Shown: positions 15,563 to 24,879, counted from the first letter of the stretch. The stretch is 64,000 nucleotides of DNA from Saccharibacillus alkalitolerans (GCF_011090185.1 NZ_JAAFGS010000001.1:682001-746000), one strand, 5' to 3'. Numbers and translations are program-made. Notes: generated by a model not told the origin, from the sequence alone.

Positions 15563-16165
15563 ATGCGAATCGGATTGATCAGACACGGATTGACCGACTG
15601 GAACGCGGCCGGGCGGATTCAGGGCCGCAGCGACATTCCGCTTAACGACGAAGGTCGGCGCCAGGCCGCCAAATTGGCCGAACGTCTGGCGGAAGAAGAC
15701 TACGAGTGGGACTTCGTCGTTTCCAGCGGCCTGCTCCGCGCGCAGGAAACGGCCGAAATTATTGCCGCCAAGCTCGATCTGCCGCTGCTCGAGGCGGATC
15801 CCCGTTTGACCGAGCGCGGATTCGGACAGGTCGAGGGCATGACGCTTGCCGAACGGGAAGAGCGCTTCGGGGCGGATTGGAACGCGGCCGATGTGGGACA
15901 GGAGAAGCTGGAAGCGCTGGAAGAGCGGGCGCTGGCCTTCATCGCCGATCTGGAGATCAAGTATCCGGACGGCAGCGTGCTCGTCGTCACGCACGGCGGC
16001 CTGCTCGCCCAGCTGTACCGGGCCATGTACAAAGACCGCCAGAGCGAACGCATCGGCAATCTGGCGCTTACGGTGCTGGAGAAACGGGGCGACCTGTGGG
16101 AACCTCTCGTATTCAACTGCACGAGACATCTGCTCGTCGAGCCCGCAGTCGACGAGCGCGGCTGA
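15563..16165 (+). CDS. Histidine phosphatase family protein
   Basis: This 200-residue protein opens with MRIGLIRHGLTDWN, carrying the RHG catalytic motif with the phospho-acceptor His at residue 8. A second active-site His is in VVTHGGLLAQLY near residue 142, and the proton-donor Glu is expected near LTERGFGQVEG. Length and motifs fit the PhoE/phosphoglycerate-mutase-like branch 1 family, which acts on assorted small phosphate esters. The substrate is unknown. A ribosome site GGGGAGAG precedes the ATG. A strong terminator follows, so it probably ends the transcription unit that starts with the sigma gene. Confidence 0.9.
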   Translation: MRIGLIRHGLTDWNAAGRIQGRSDIPLNDEGRRQAAKLAERLAEEDYEWDFVVSSGLLRAQETAEIIAAKLDLPLLEADPRLTERGFGQVEGMTLAEREERFGADWNAADVGQEKLEALEERALAFIADLEIKYPDGSVLVVTHGGLLAQLYRAMYKDRQSERIGNLALTVLEKRGDLWEPLVFNCTRHLLVEPAVDERG

Positions 16166-16190
16166 CCGAATATCGAAGTTCGAAACGAAA

Positions 16191-16228
16191 GCCTTCCGAC
16201 GGCGGCATGCCGGCGGAAGGCTTTTTTT
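16191..16228 (+). terminator. Terminator after histidine phosphatase gene
   Basis: GCCTTCC (16191-16197) pairs with GGAAGGC (16215-16221) with extra inner GCCGG pairing, followed by seven Ts. Confidence 0.85.
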
Positions 16229-16484
16229 CGTCTATGCTGCGACACGGCGGCTGCCCAATCGAAAGAGCGATTTTTTCCGTTCTATGGTGCATGGCTTGCA
16301 ATTATGGTTATAAACAAAGAAAGGAGCCGACTTCTTTTCTCTTGCTTCTTGAAAGCGCGAAAAAATGAGGACGCTCCCATTCAAACGTTACAGGGGTTCG
16401 CGGGGGAAAACCCGACTCCAGCCAGAAGTCGCGGAAGCCGTCACAATTGCCGGCGAAGATACGAAAACTCGGGAGGTGCGTCCT
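16229..16484 (+). other. Untranslated stretch upstream of the IDEAL gene
   Basis: This stretch of about 255 bases lies between a terminator and the TTG start at 16485. It is expected to contain the promoter of the IDEAL-domain gene. AT-rich sequence at about 16295-16320 is the most likely place, but I cannot assign -35 and -10 boxes with confidence. The frame of the next gene stays open back to 16365, but no ribosome site precedes the upstream ATG. Confidence 0.4.
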
Positions 16485-16703
16485 TTGGACAAGATGAAAG
16501 CCGCTTACGAAGTGATGTTGGGTCTGGCCGCCGAGATGGTATGGGATGAAGCGCTGCGCAAACGGCGCTGCGAAACGCTGCAGCAGGAAATAGACGCGGC
16601 TCTCGCGAGCGGGGACGAACTGGCGTTCCTGGCCTTGACCAGCGAATTGAAAACATTGGAACGAGGCGGAATCGAAGCCGAGTCGTCAAGCTTGCCAACT
16701 TGA
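16485..16703 (+). CDS. Small IDEAL-domain protein
   Basis: This 72-residue protein starts at a TTG placed seven bases after a strong GGGAGGTG ribosome site. The C-terminal half has the IDEAL signature pattern, LQQEIDAALASGDELAFLAL followed by TSELKTL, in which a helix with Ile-Asp-x-Ala-Leu is followed by an aromatic-Leu pair. IDEAL domains occur in short Firmicute proteins and in regulators such as ComK-pathway adaptors, and their function is mostly unknown. It is flanked by terminators on both sides (16191 and 16741), so it is monocistronic. Confidence 0.8.
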   Translation: MDKMKAAYEVMLGLAAEMVWDEALRKRRCETLQQEIDAALASGDELAFLALTSELKTLERGGIEAESSSLPT

Positions 16704-16740
16704 AGATCTGAAAGTTAAAATAAAAACGGGTTCATAAAAA

Positions 16741-16769
16741 GCCTGACCGCATTTGCGGTCAGGCTTTTT
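16741..16769 (+). terminator. Bidirectional terminator
   Basis: A perfect 10-bp stem GCCTGACCGC/GCGGTCAGGC with a four-base loop is followed by five Ts and preceded by five As, so it can work on both strands. Confidence 0.85.
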
Positions 16770-16829
16770 ATGAAGGAGCGGCCGGGCAGGGCAGCATGGG
16801 CCGTTTTAAATTCATGCGGGAGGAACAAC

Positions 16830-17489
16830 ATGTCGTTTTCATGGTTATGGAGCAGGGGCCTGCTGACGGACCGGCGCATTCTGTGGCTGCTGTTGATCAG
16901 CAATCTGGTCGGAACGCTATACGGGTATGTCTGGTACGGCGTGCAGCTGGCAGACGTCTGGAACACCCGTCCGGCTTGGCAGATCGTGTTCGTGCCGGAC
17001 AGTCCGACGGCGAGCCTGTTCTTTACGCTGGCCGTATTGGGCCTGCTTTTTCCGCCGTCTTCGCGTTTCATGCGCGGAGCGGTGCGTCTGATCGAAGCGC
17101 TGGCCGTGGTGACCTCGGTCAAGTACGGCGTATGGGCCGTTTCGATCATTTTTTGGGATGCGGCTCTCGGCCAGGCGATCGAACCTCTGAGCTGGATGCT
17201 GATCGCTTCGCACGGCATTATGGCGGCGGAAGCGCTGCTGTATGTCCGTTTTTTCAGCCTGGGTACTTTATGGCTCATTCCGGCCGCGATCTGGACGTTC
17301 GCCAACGATACGGTAGATTATACGTACGGCGTTTTCCCTTATCTGTCGGCGGAACATCTGGCCCGGCTCGACCAGGTGAGGAACTTCACCTTCGCGCTGA
17401 CGGCAGCCAGCGTTCTGGCCGGATGGCTGGCGATTCGCGGCGCCGGCCGGGGAAGGCGTTCGGCGGAACCTTTGGGCCGGGGACGTTGA
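16830..17489 (+). CDS. ypjA: DUF1405 membrane protein (YpjA-like)
   Basis: This 219-residue integral membrane protein has about six hydrophobic segments, including ILWLLLISNLVGTLYGYVWY, SLFFTLAVLGLLFPP and TLWLIPAAIWTFANDTVDYT. The conserved NDTVDYTYG-type motif and the tract after it match the DUF1405 family, of which YpjA is the B. subtilis member. The start at 16830 was chosen for GGGAGGAA upstream. In B. subtilis ypjA also precedes the ypjD-dapB-mgsA genes, so synteny supports the name. Function is unknown. Confidence 0.85.
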   Translation: MSFSWLWSRGLLTDRRILWLLLISNLVGTLYGYVWYGVQLADVWNTRPAWQIVFVPDSPTASLFFTLAVLGLLFPPSSRFMRGAVRLIEALAVVTSVKYGVWAVSIIFWDAALGQAIEPLSWMLIASHGIMAAEALLYVRFFSLGTLWLIPAAIWTFANDTVDYTYGVFPYLSAEHLARLDQVRNFTFALTAASVLAGWLAIRGAGRGRRSAEPLGRGR

Positions 17490-17603
17490 AGAGGCCTCCC
17501 CGATCATCGGCCGCGGTCCCGGGGGTAGCAAATAAAATTTCTTTGCGATAACATAGGAAAGAGTGCAGCGGACCTAACATCGCAGAAGGAGGCGGACGCC
17601 GAA

Positions 17604-17957
17604 ATGGAGAAAAGCCTGGCGGAGATGCAGCGGGAAGTCGATCGCTATATCTCGCAGTTTAAGGAAGGATATTTCAGCCCGCTGTCGATGCTCGCCCGAA
17701 TGACCGAAGAGGTCGGCGAGCTGGCGCGGGAGGTTAACCACAGCTTCGGCGAGAAGCCGAAGAAGAGCGGGGAAGAAGACAATTCGATCGAATTGGAGCT
17801 GGGCGATATTTTGTTTATCACTCTGTGCTTTGCCAATTCGCTGAATATCGACCTGACCGAAGCCCATGACAAAGTCATGCATAAATTCAATACGCGCGAC
17901 AAGGACCGCTGGACGCGGATCGATGCCGATGCGCAGCAGGGGGAGGAACCGCAGTGA
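17604..17957 (+). CDS. ypjD: MazG-like nucleotide pyrophosphohydrolase
   Basis: This 117-residue protein shows the MazG/dUTPase-like metal site: EEVGELAREVNHSFGE (ExxE pattern) near residue 36 and ELELGDILFITLCFAN (ExxD) near residue 62. Such small all-alpha enzymes hydrolyse nucleoside triphosphates to monophosphates and pyrophosphate. AGAAGGAGG precedes the ATG. It overlaps dapB by four bases, as its counterpart ypjD does in B. subtilis. The precise substrate is not evident. Confidence 0.9.
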   Translation: MEKSLAEMQREVDRYISQFKEGYFSPLSMLARMTEEVGELAREVNHSFGEKPKKSGEEDNSIELELGDILFITLCFANSLNIDLTEAHDKVMHKFNTRDKDRWTRIDADAQQGEEPQ

Positions 17958-18754
17958 GCAAAAAAATCAAAGTGGCCGTAGCCGGAGCCGGCGGGCGAAT
18001 GGGACGAGAGGTCGTCAAAATGGTGCTTGCGGACGAAGCGTTGGAGCTCGTCGCGGCCGTGGACCGTTCGGGCGCAGGAAGCGATGCGGGCGAGCTCGCC
18101 GGATTGAAACCGTGCGGCATCGAGACGGTCGCCGACCTGGACGCGGCGCTGTCGTCGGCCAAGCCGGACGTCCTGGTGGACTTCACGGTGCCGTCCGTCG
18201 TATACGCCAATACGGTGACGGCGATCAAGCACGGCGTGCGCCCGGTCGTGGGAGCGACGGGCTTTACGCCGCAGCAGATCGAAGAATTGGACGGCATGTG
18301 CCGCGAAGCGGAAATCGGAGGGCTTATCGCTCCGAACTTCTCGGTCGGCGCCATTCTCATGATGCAGTTCGCGGCGAAAGCCGCCGAATACCTGCCGCAT
18401 GTCGAGATCATCGAATATCACGGCGACCAGAAACTTGACGCGCCGTCGGGCACTTCGATCAAGACGGCGGAGCTGATCGCGCAGGGCCGCGAGAAGCTGA
18501 AGCAGGGCAACCCGAACGAGGAAGAAATTTTGCCGGGCGCGCGCGGAGGGGAATACGAAGGATTCCGCATCCACAGCGTGCGCCTTCCGGGCGTCTTCGC
18601 GCAGCAGGAAGTCATCTTCGGCGGGTACGGGCAGAGCCTCAAGATCCGCCACGATTCCTACGAGCGGGCGGGCTACATGCCGGGCGTCAATATCGGAATC
18701 AAGAAAGTGACGGAATACACCGGGATGGTGTACGGCTTCGAGCATTTGATGTAA
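17954..18754 (+). CDS. dapB: 4-hydroxy-tetrahydrodipicolinate reductase
   Basis: This 266-residue enzyme performs the reduction step of lysine and diaminopimelate synthesis. The NAD(P)-binding loop [14 protein letters not shown] begins near residue 9. The catalytic signature [20 protein letters not shown] near residue 156 contains the active-site His and Lys. The start is a GTG overlapping the ypjD stop, preceded by GGGGGAGG. Gene order ypjD-dapB-mgsA-bshB1-bshA matches B. subtilis. Confidence 0.97.
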   Translation: MSKKIKVAVAGAGGRMGREVVKMVLADEALELVAAVDRSGAGSDAGELAGLKPCGIETVADLDAALSSAKPDVLVDFTVPSVVYANTVTAIKHGVRPVVGATGFTPQQIEELDGMCREAEIGGLIAPNFSVGAILMMQFAAKAAEYLPHVEIIEYHGDQKLDAPSGTSIKTAELIAQGREKLKQGNPNEEEILPGARGGEYEGFRIHSVRLPGVFAQQEVIFGGYGQSLKIRHDSYERAGYMPGVNIGIKKVTEYTGMVYGFEHLM

Positions 18755-18795
18755 GTCCATTATTTATCGACAACGTTCGGAAAGAGGGACCTTTG

Positions 18796-19221
18796 ATGAA
18801 AATCGCATTTATCGCGCACGACCGCAAAAAAGACGAGATGGTTAATTTTGTGACGGCTTACGAACAGGCTTTCGCGGGCAGCGAGCTGTATTCGACGGGA
18901 ACGACGGGACAGCGGATCATGGAAGCGACAAACCTGAAGATCCACCGCTTCATGTCCGGCCCGCTCGGCGGCGATCAGCAGATCGGGGCGCTGGTCGCGG
19001 AGAACGAACTGGATCTGATCATTTTCCTGCGCGATCCGCTGATGGCCCAGCCGCACGAGCCGGATATTACGGCGCTGCTGCGGATCTGCGACGTACAGGG
19101 CATTCCGGTGGCGACCAACGTCGCGACGGCCGAGATTCTCGTCAAGGCGCTGATGCGCGGAGACTTCGGTTGGCGGGAGCTGGTACATAAATACAAGCCG
19201 GGAATCGAGAGCAATGAGTGA
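18796..19221 (+). CDS. mgsA: Methylglyoxal synthase
   Basis: This 141-residue enzyme converts dihydroxyacetone phosphate to methylglyoxal, bypassing lower glycolysis. The MGS-like fold is marked by [14 protein letters not shown] near the start, STGTTGQRI for phosphate binding, and [20 protein letters not shown] with the catalytic Asp. The ATG at 18796 is used in place of the preceding TTG at 18793, with AAAGAGGGA upstream. It overlaps bshB1 by eight bases. Bacillithiol, made by the next two genes, helps detoxify methylglyoxal in Bacillus, so the grouping is functionally sensible. Confidence 0.97.
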   Translation: MKIAFIAHDRKKDEMVNFVTAYEQAFAGSELYSTGTTGQRIMEATNLKIHRFMSGPLGGDQQIGALVAENELDLIIFLRDPLMAQPHEPDITALLRICDVQGIPVATNVATAEILVKALMRGDFGWRELVHKYKPGIESNE

Positions 19222-19912
19222 GCCGCTCGACATTTTGATCTTCGGCGCCCATGCCGACGATGCCGAGATCGGCATGGCGGGCACGATCGTCAAGCATACG
19301 CGCGCGGGCTTCCGTGTCGGCATCTGCGACTTGACGTTCGCGGAAATGTCGTCCAACGGTACGGTTGAGCTGCGCAAACAAGAAGCCGAGTCGGCGTCCG
19401 CCGTACTCGGCCTCTCCGTGCGCCTCAATCTCGGCCTGCCGGATCGCGGCCTGCTGCGTAGCGAGGAACATATTCGCCTGATCACGGCCGAAATCCGAAA
19501 TTGGGCCCCGCGCGTCGTGTTCGCCCCGTACTGGCAGGATCGGCATCCTGACCATATCGCCTGCAGCGGGCTGGTGGAGGAAGCCGTATTCAATGCCAAG
19601 CTGCGTCGTTATCTGCCGGATATTCCGCCGGTAACGGTCGGGCAGCTGTACTTTTATTTCATCAACGATCCCGGACGTGCGGACCTAATGGTCGACGTCA
19701 CGGAAGTTTACGCGGAAAAGGAGGCGGCGCTGCGCTGTTACGCATCGCAGTTTACCGGGCCCGGACAGGGCTCGGACGCCGTCGATACCCCGCTGACCGC
19801 CCAGTACGTGGAGCGGGTGAAGGCGAGAGATTTCCTGCTCGGCCAAAAACGCGGAACCGGTTATGCGGAAGGGTTTGCTTCCCGCCTGCCGTATCCGGTC
19901 AATCTTTTTTAA
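19214..19912 (+). CDS. bshB1: N-acetyl-alpha-D-glucosaminyl L-malate deacetylase
   Basis: This 232-residue LmbE-like zinc deacetylase catalyses the second step of bacillithiol synthesis. The metal-binding motif [14 protein letters not shown] is at residues 10-23 (AHADD in place of the common AHPDD). The further zinc His lies in [11 protein letters not shown]. Length and the [12 protein letters not shown] segment match BshB1. The start overlaps the mgsA end, and bshA follows after 27 bases. Confidence 0.95.
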   Translation: MSEPLDILIFGAHADDAEIGMAGTIVKHTRAGFRVGICDLTFAEMSSNGTVELRKQEAESASAVLGLSVRLNLGLPDRGLLRSEEHIRLITAEIRNWAPRVVFAPYWQDRHPDHIACSGLVEEAVFNAKLRRYLPDIPPVTVGQLYFYFINDPGRADLMVDVTEVYAEKEAALRCYASQFTGPGQGSDAVDTPLTAQYVERVKARDFLLGQKRGTGYAEGFASRLPYPVNLF

Positions 19913-19939
19913 AGCGGCGAGAAAGGAGTTCCGGCCTCA

Positions 19940-21100
19940 ATGAACGACACACTCAAAATCGGCATCACCTGCTACCCCTCGCTCGGCGGATCGGGAGTGG
20001 TGGCGACGGAACTGGGCAAGCTGCTGGCGGAGAAGGGGCACGAAGTTCATTTCATTACGCACAGCATTCCTTTCCGGCTCGGAGCCTTTCATAAAAATAT
20101 TCATTACCATGAAGTGCAGGTCAGCGACTATTACGTATTCCGCTATCCGCCGTACGATCTCTCGCTCGCGTCCAAGATGGCCGAAGTGGTCAAACGGGAA
20201 AAGCTCGATATTCTGCATGTCCATTACGCGGTGCCGCATGCGGTCTGCGCGTATTTGGCCAAGCAGATGGTCGGCGAAGAGCTGAAAATCGTGACTACGC
20301 TGCACGGGACCGACATTACGGTGCTGGGACAGGACGTTACGCTCAAAGACTTGATCGCTTTGGCGATTAACCGCAGCGATGCGGTGACGGCCGTGTCGGC
20401 CGACCTGATCGGCCAGACGCGGGCCGCGCTCGACATTACGCGGGACATCGACCTTACCTACAACTTTATCGATAAAAGGGTATACTATCCGCGGGAAGTG
20501 TCGAAGCTGCGAAACGAGTTCGCCTCTCCGGACGAGAAAATCCTGATGCATATTTCGAACTTCCGCCCCGTCAAACGGGTGCCCGACGTGATCGACGTAT
20601 TCCACCGGGTCAATCGGGAGATGCCGTCGAAGCTGCTGCTGGTCGGAGAAGGGCCGGACATGCCGAAAGTGCAGAGCAGGATCCGCGAACTGGGACTCGA
20701 AGACCGGGTTCATTTCCTCGGCAAACAGGACGAGATCGCGCAGGTGATTTCTTTGGCCGATATTTTGCTGCTGCCTTCGGAAAAGGAAAGCTTCGGTCTG
20801 GTCGCGCTGGAGGCGATGGCCTGCGGCGTGCCGACGGTCGGCTCGGAAGCGGGCGGCATTCCGGAGCTTGTGGAGCACGGCGTGACCGGTTACCTGGCTC
20901 CCATCGGCGATACGGCCGCCATGGCCGGTTATGCCGTCTCTTTGCTTCGCGATCCGGCGAGAGCCGCGCAGCTGCGGTCCGCCTGCCTGGAACGGGCCTA
21001 TACGCAGTTCTGCGATCAGAAGATTACGCGCGAATACGAAGAGATTTATTACCGCGTCCTGGGACGCAAGCTGCCGGGCGCGATCGCTCAAGGCTGTTGA
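19940..21100 (+). CDS. bshA: N-acetyl-alpha-D-glucosaminyl L-malate synthase
   Basis: This 386-residue GT4 glycosyltransferase joins UDP-GlcNAc to L-malate, the first step of bacillithiol synthesis. GGSGVVATELGKLLAEKGHE at residues 16-35 is the acceptor-side loop. HVHYAVPHAVCAYLAKQM and LHGTDITVLGQD follow, and the nucleotide-sugar site includes LPSEKESFGLVALEAMACG (E-x7-E). AAAGGAG precedes the ATG. The order mgsA-bshB1-bshA-cca is as in B. subtilis. Confidence 0.97.
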   Translation: MNDTLKIGITCYPSLGGSGVVATELGKLLAEKGHEVHFITHSIPFRLGAFHKNIHYHEVQVSDYYVFRYPPYDLSLASKMAEVVKREKLDILHVHYAVPHAVCAYLAKQMVGEELKIVTTLHGTDITVLGQDVTLKDLIALAINRSDAVTAVSADLIGQTRAALDITRDIDLTYNFIDKRVYYPREVSKLRNEFASPDEKILMHISNFRPVKRVPDVIDVFHRVNREMPSKLLLVGEGPDMPKVQSRIRELGLEDRVHFLGKQDEIAQVISLADILLLPSEKESFGLVALEAMACGVPTVGSEAGGIPELVEHGVTGYLAPIGDTAAMAGYAVSLLRDPARAAQLRSACLERAYTQFCDQKITREYEEIYYRVLGRKLPGAIAQGC

Positions 21101-21140
21101 GCGGCTTCGTCCGGCGGAAAAAGAACGGAAACGGAGATGA

Positions 21141-22511
21141 ATGCATTTGACGCAGTGGAAGCATGCCGATCCGCAGCAGGTGCGGTTGAGCGCGGAAATT
21201 TTGCGTTCGCTGGAGGCGGCGGGGCACACGGCCTGCTGGGTGGGCGGCTGCGTGCGCGACGAGCTGATCGGCCGTCCGGTCAACGATATGGACATCGCCA
21301 CGTCGGCGCGTCCCGAAGAGGTGACCGGCCTGTTCGAACGGACGGTGCCGACGGGAATCGAGCACGGCACGGTAACGGTAGTCATGGAAAAAATTCCGTT
21401 CGAAGTCACGACTTTTCGGACGGAATCGGACTACAAGGACTTCCGCCGTCCGGAGGAAGTGACCTTCGTTCGTTCGCTGGACGAAGACCTGCGGCGGCGC
21501 GATTTCACGATGAACGCGATCGCCCGTCGGCCGGACGGCGAATACGTCGACCCTTATGGCGGAAGAACGGATCTAGCGAAAGGCGTCATCCGCTGCGTGG
21601 GGGACGCCCGCGAACGGTTCCGGGAAGACGCGCTGCGCATGCTGCGCGGCGTGCGCTTCGCTTCCGTGTTCGGCTTCGAGCTGGAGCCGCGGACGTGGGA
21701 AGCGATGCTCGAGCTGCGCGATAATATGCGCCACATTGCCGCGGAGCGCATTCGCGCCGAGCTGGAGAAGATGCTCGGCGGAACGAGACCGGCCGAGGGG
21801 CTCCGTCTGCTGGAGCGAAGCGGCCTTCTGGCGGAAGCGAAGATCCGCCTGACGCCGCAGGCGCTTGCCTCGGCGCGTCCGGAACGGCTGGGCGCGCTGC
21901 CGCCGAAGCCGGCGGAGCTGCGCTGGGCGGCGCTGCTCCAAGGGCTCGGCGTGTCCGGCGACGAAGCGGAAACGCTGCTGAAGAGCTGGACGTTCTCCGG
22001 CGGATTCGCCAAATCCGCCGCGGCGCTGCTGCGCATCGACGCGCGGATGGGCGCGGGGGATTTGGAAGCCGGGGCCGGAAAGGCGAACGAAGCCGAAAAG
22101 GCCGCCGTCCGAGCCGGCGAAGCGGGCGAGGAACATGCAGCGGGGGGAGAAAGGCGGAAGCTTTCCTTCGTCCGTTGCGTGCTCGATTTCGGCCGGGCTG
22201 CGGCCGAAAACTGGCTGCTTTACCGATCCGCATTGAACGGAGAGGACGAAGCCGCCGCCGCAAGAAGAGAGAGCGCTTCGGCTTGGCTGGCGGAGATTCC
22301 GGCGGAGTCGCCGCGGGAACTGGCGCTGGGCGGGAACGAAATCGTCGGACGGTTGAGCCGAAAGCCAGGACCTTGGCTGGGCGCGCTGATCCGGCAGCTG
22401 CTGGAAGGGGCCGCCATGGGCCGTTTCGCCAATGAACGCGAAGCGCTGCTCGCGGAGATCGCGCGGCTCGAAGAAGAAAAGGGCATGATCGAGGAGGCGC
22501 CGACCGAATGA
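21141..22511 (+). CDS. cca: CCA tRNA nucleotidyltransferase
   Basis: This 456-residue class II nucleotidyltransferase adds or repairs the tRNA CCA end. The head domain has CWVGGCVRDELIGRPVNDMDIATSA split over the catalytic GG, RD and DxD motifs; then RRRDFTMNAIARRPDGE, YGGRTDLAKGVIRCVGD and RFREDALRMLRGVRFA follow. The body is interrupted near residues 300-345 by a low-complexity stretch rich in Ala, Glu and Gly that is not typical of the family. The C-terminus overlaps birA by four bases (ATGA). Confidence 0.95.
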   Translation: MHLTQWKHADPQQVRLSAEILRSLEAAGHTACWVGGCVRDELIGRPVNDMDIATSARPEEVTGLFERTVPTGIEHGTVTVVMEKIPFEVTTFRTESDYKDFRRPEEVTFVRSLDEDLRRRDFTMNAIARRPDGEYVDPYGGRTDLAKGVIRCVGDARERFREDALRMLRGVRFASVFGFELEPRTWEAMLELRDNMRHIAAERIRAELEKMLGGTRPAEGLRLLERSGLLAEAKIRLTPQALASARPERLGALPPKPAELRWAALLQGLGVSGDEAETLLKSWTFSGGFAKSAAALLRIDARMGAGDLEAGAGKANEAEKAAVRAGEAGEEHAAGGERRKLSFVRCVLDFGRAAAENWLLYRSALNGEDEAAAARRESASAWLAEIPAESPRELALGGNEIVGRLSRKPGPWLGALIRQLLEGAAMGRFANEREALLAEIARLEEEKGMIEEAPTE

Positions 22512-23608
22512 ACGAAGACGAAAAGCAGCGCGGTCTCGGGCAGGAGAGAATGCCGGCGGCGAGGGACGAGGCGGCGCCGGTCGGAACGGACCGCCCGAAC
22601 GGAAGCCGGGATCGGCTGCTGGACATGTTCGAAGCGGCCGCCGGACGGTATTTGTCGGGCGAAGAGATCAGCCGCCGGCTCGGTGTCAGCCGCACGGCCG
22701 TATGGAAGCAAATTCGCAGGCTGAAGGATGCCGGTTACGTATTCGACGCTTCGCCCAAGCTGGGGTATCGTCTGTCCGCCTCCGCTTCGGCGCTCGACGC
22801 CCGGCGCATCGAATCGGGGCTGTCGACCGAGCGCTTCGGCCGGCATTTGACCGTGCTGGCGAAGACCGATTCGACGCAGACCGAGGCGGAGAAGCGCGCG
22901 AGAGAAGGCGCGCCGGAAGGCACGCTCGTCGTCGCGGAAGAACAGATGTCCGGCCGCGGCCGTCAGGGCCGGGTCTGGCATTCCCCGCCGGGACGGGGCG
23001 TCTGGATGAGCGCCGTGCTGCGCCCGGAAGGGCCGCTGACGGCCGTTCCGCAGCTGACGCTGCTGGCGGCGGTCGCCGTCTGCCGGGCGATCCGAACGGT
23101 AAGCGGCGTGGAAGCCGGCATCAAATGGCCGAACGACCTGCTGGCGGACGGCCGCAAACTGTGCGGCATCCTGCTGGAGGCGGTCATCGAAGACGGCCGC
23201 GTCCGCCACTGCATCATGGGCATCGGCATCGACGCCAATCTGGAAGAATCCGATTATCCCGAGGAGCTGCGCGATAAAGTGACTTCGCTGCGGCGCGAAT
23301 CGGGCGCGGAAGTCGACCGTTCGGCGCTGATCGCCGCGGTCATGAACGAATTCGAAGCGCTGTACGCGCTGTATGCGGAAAGCGGCTTCGATCCGATCCG
23401 TTCGCTGTGGGAATCGCTCAGCGTCACCCTCGGACGGGAGATTTCCGTACGCGACGCGCGGGGCGAACGCCGGGGAATCGCCCATAGTCTCGGGACACAG
23501 GGCGAGCTGATGATGCAGACCGAGAACGGAGCCGTCGTACCCGTCTATTCGGGCGATATCGAGCTCTATCCCGGCGGGACGGACAGTTACGGAGAAAAAG
23601 CAAGATGA
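22508..23608 (+). CDS. birA: Biotin operon repressor and biotin-protein ligase
   Basis: This 366-residue bifunctional BirA has a winged-helix domain at about residues 38-95 (LSGEEISRRLGVSRTAVWKQ). The ligase domain has SGRGRQGRVWHSPPGRG for biotinyl-AMP binding and IKWPNDLLADGRKLCGIL with the catalytic Lys, and an SH3-like C-terminal domain follows. It biotinylates acetyl-CoA carboxylase and, with bound biotinyl-AMP, represses biotin genes. About 30 extra N-terminal residues precede the helix-turn-helix; the start is fixed by the ATGA overlap with cca. Confidence 0.95.
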   Translation: MNEDEKQRGLGQERMPAARDEAAPVGTDRPNGSRDRLLDMFEAAAGRYLSGEEISRRLGVSRTAVWKQIRRLKDAGYVFDASPKLGYRLSASASALDARRIESGLSTERFGRHLTVLAKTDSTQTEAEKRAREGAPEGTLVVAEEQMSGRGRQGRVWHSPPGRGVWMSAVLRPEGPLTAVPQLTLLAAVAVCRAIRTVSGVEAGIKWPNDLLADGRKLCGILLEAVIEDGRVRHCIMGIGIDANLEESDYPEELRDKVTSLRRESGAEVDRSALIAAVMNEFEALYALYAESGFDPIRSLWESLSVTLGREISVRDARGERRGIAHSLGTQGELMMQTENGAVVPVYSGDIELYPGGTDSYGEKAR

Positions 23609-23624
23609 TTTCTTTTTGCGCATT

Positions 23625-23633
23625 TGTTATACT
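23625..23633 (+). promoter_or_regulatory. Extended -10 promoter for panBCD
   Basis: TG-T-TATACT at 23625-23633 is an extended -10 element just after birA. No good -35 box lies at the right distance. The start of transcription would be near 23640, giving a leader of about 310 bases before panB. Confidence 0.5.
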
Positions 23634-23639
23634 GACGTT

Positions 23640-23949
23640 GCGGAGGCGGTATCGGACATTGGGACGAACTGCACTGCCGCGGCGTTAGACAAGCATGACC
23701 ATAGTTTGGAACACAGGAAATTGGAAATGCCCTGCAGTTCTGCTCTGAGCCGTAAGAGGACCGAGACAGAAGGGAGAAGCGAATCGTCGCACCCGTTTCT
23801 TCTTCGATTTTCGGCCCTTTTGGTGAAAGCTGAAAGGTTGTTTGCGTTGGACGAAATTGTAAATTCCTGCAAACGCCTTGACTAAGAGGCCGTCCCGAAT
23901 CGCTCCGAGCGATCGCGGAACGGGCTTAACCCCAAAGGAGCCTGATAAC
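23640..23949 (+). promoter_or_regulatory. Long structured leader of panBCD
   Basis: This stretch of about 310 bases holds no convincing gene. GAACTGCA near 23665 is perfectly complementary to TGCAGTTC near 23733, closing a domain of about 75 bases. GTTTGC/GCAAAC near 23840-23873 forms a second hairpin with A bulges, and ATCGCT/AGCGAT near 23899-23913 forms a third just before the ribosome site. A conserved RNA called the pan motif is known upstream of panB in Firmicutes. The location fits, but I cannot confirm the consensus by eye. Confidence 0.45.
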
Positions 23950-24879
23950 ATGGCAGCAAAAAAACCGTTGAACGTAGTGAAAATCAGCAAAATGAAACAG
24001 CAGCAGGATCGCCTGACGATGATTACGGCGTACGACTATCCGTCCGCGAAGCTGGCGGAAGAAGCCGGCGTCGATCTGATTCTGGTCGGAGATTCCCTGG
24101 GCAACGTCGTGCTCGGTTACGACTCGACGATTCCCGTTACGCTGGACGACATGGTCTATCATTCGAGAGCGACGGCGCGCGGAGCGCAAAATACGTTCAT
24201 CGTCGCCGATATGCCTTTTATGACCTATCACGGAAGTATCGATGAGACGCTTAAAGGCGTGCGCCGCCTGATGCAGGAAGGCCATGCGCATGCCGTGAAA
24301 ATGGAGGGTGGACTGGAGATCGTGCCGGCGGTCAAGGCGATCGTGCAATCCGGCGTGCCGGTGCTGGGCCATATCGGCCTGACGCCGCAGTCGGTCAACA
24401 CGATCGGCGGTTACCGCGTGCAGGGCAAGGACGCCGAAGACGCCAAGCGCCTGATGAACGAAGCGAAGGCGCTGGAGCAGGCCGGCGCGTTTGCGGTCGT
24501 GCTGGAGCTGGTGGCGGAAGAGACCGCCGCGGCGATCACCCGCGAACTGTCGATTCCGACGATCGGCATCGGCGCCGGACGTCAGTGCGACGGCCAGGTG
24601 CTGGTGTTCCACGACGTGGTCAAATACGCTTCTCCTTATATGGAAAAACGCTTCGTCAAGACGTTCGCTGACGTGGGCTCGCAGATACGCGAAGGCATCG
24701 AAGCTTACGTGAACGAAGTCAAAAACGGTGCTTTCCCGGCCGAAAATCATGTGTTCAAAGCCGACGAAGGAGTAAGCGAATCGCTCGATTCGCTGTACGG
24801 CGGCGGGAAAACGGAAGATCTTCCCGTGAACGCGGAAGCATCCGCGTCCGATAAAGAGAAAGTGGGGGCGCAGCGATGA
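23950..24879 (+). CDS. panB: 3-methyl-2-oxobutanoate hydroxymethyltransferase
   Basis: This 309-residue enzyme adds a hydroxymethyl group from methylene-tetrahydrofolate to 2-oxoisovalerate, the first step of pantothenate synthesis. Signatures are MITAYDYPSAKLAEEAGVD, ILVGDSLGNVVLGYDST (metal-binding Asp) and VKMEGGLEIVPAV, with the catalytic Glu in VLELVAEE. The start at 23950 was chosen for AAAGGAG upstream and homologue length. A C-terminal tail of about 25 residues is rich in polar residues. The stop overlaps panC (ATGA). Confidence 0.97.
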   Translation: MAAKKPLNVVKISKMKQQQDRLTMITAYDYPSAKLAEEAGVDLILVGDSLGNVVLGYDSTIPVTLDDMVYHSRATARGAQNTFIVADMPFMTYHGSIDETLKGVRRLMQEGHAHAVKMEGGLEIVPAVKAIVQSGVPVLGHIGLTPQSVNTIGGYRVQGKDAEDAKRLMNEAKALEQAGAFAVVLELVAEETAAAITRELSIPTIGIGAGRQCDGQVLVFHDVVKYASPYMEKRFVKTFADVGSQIREGIEAYVNEVKNGAFPAENHVFKADEGVSESLDSLYGGGKTEDLPVNAEASASDKEKVGAQR

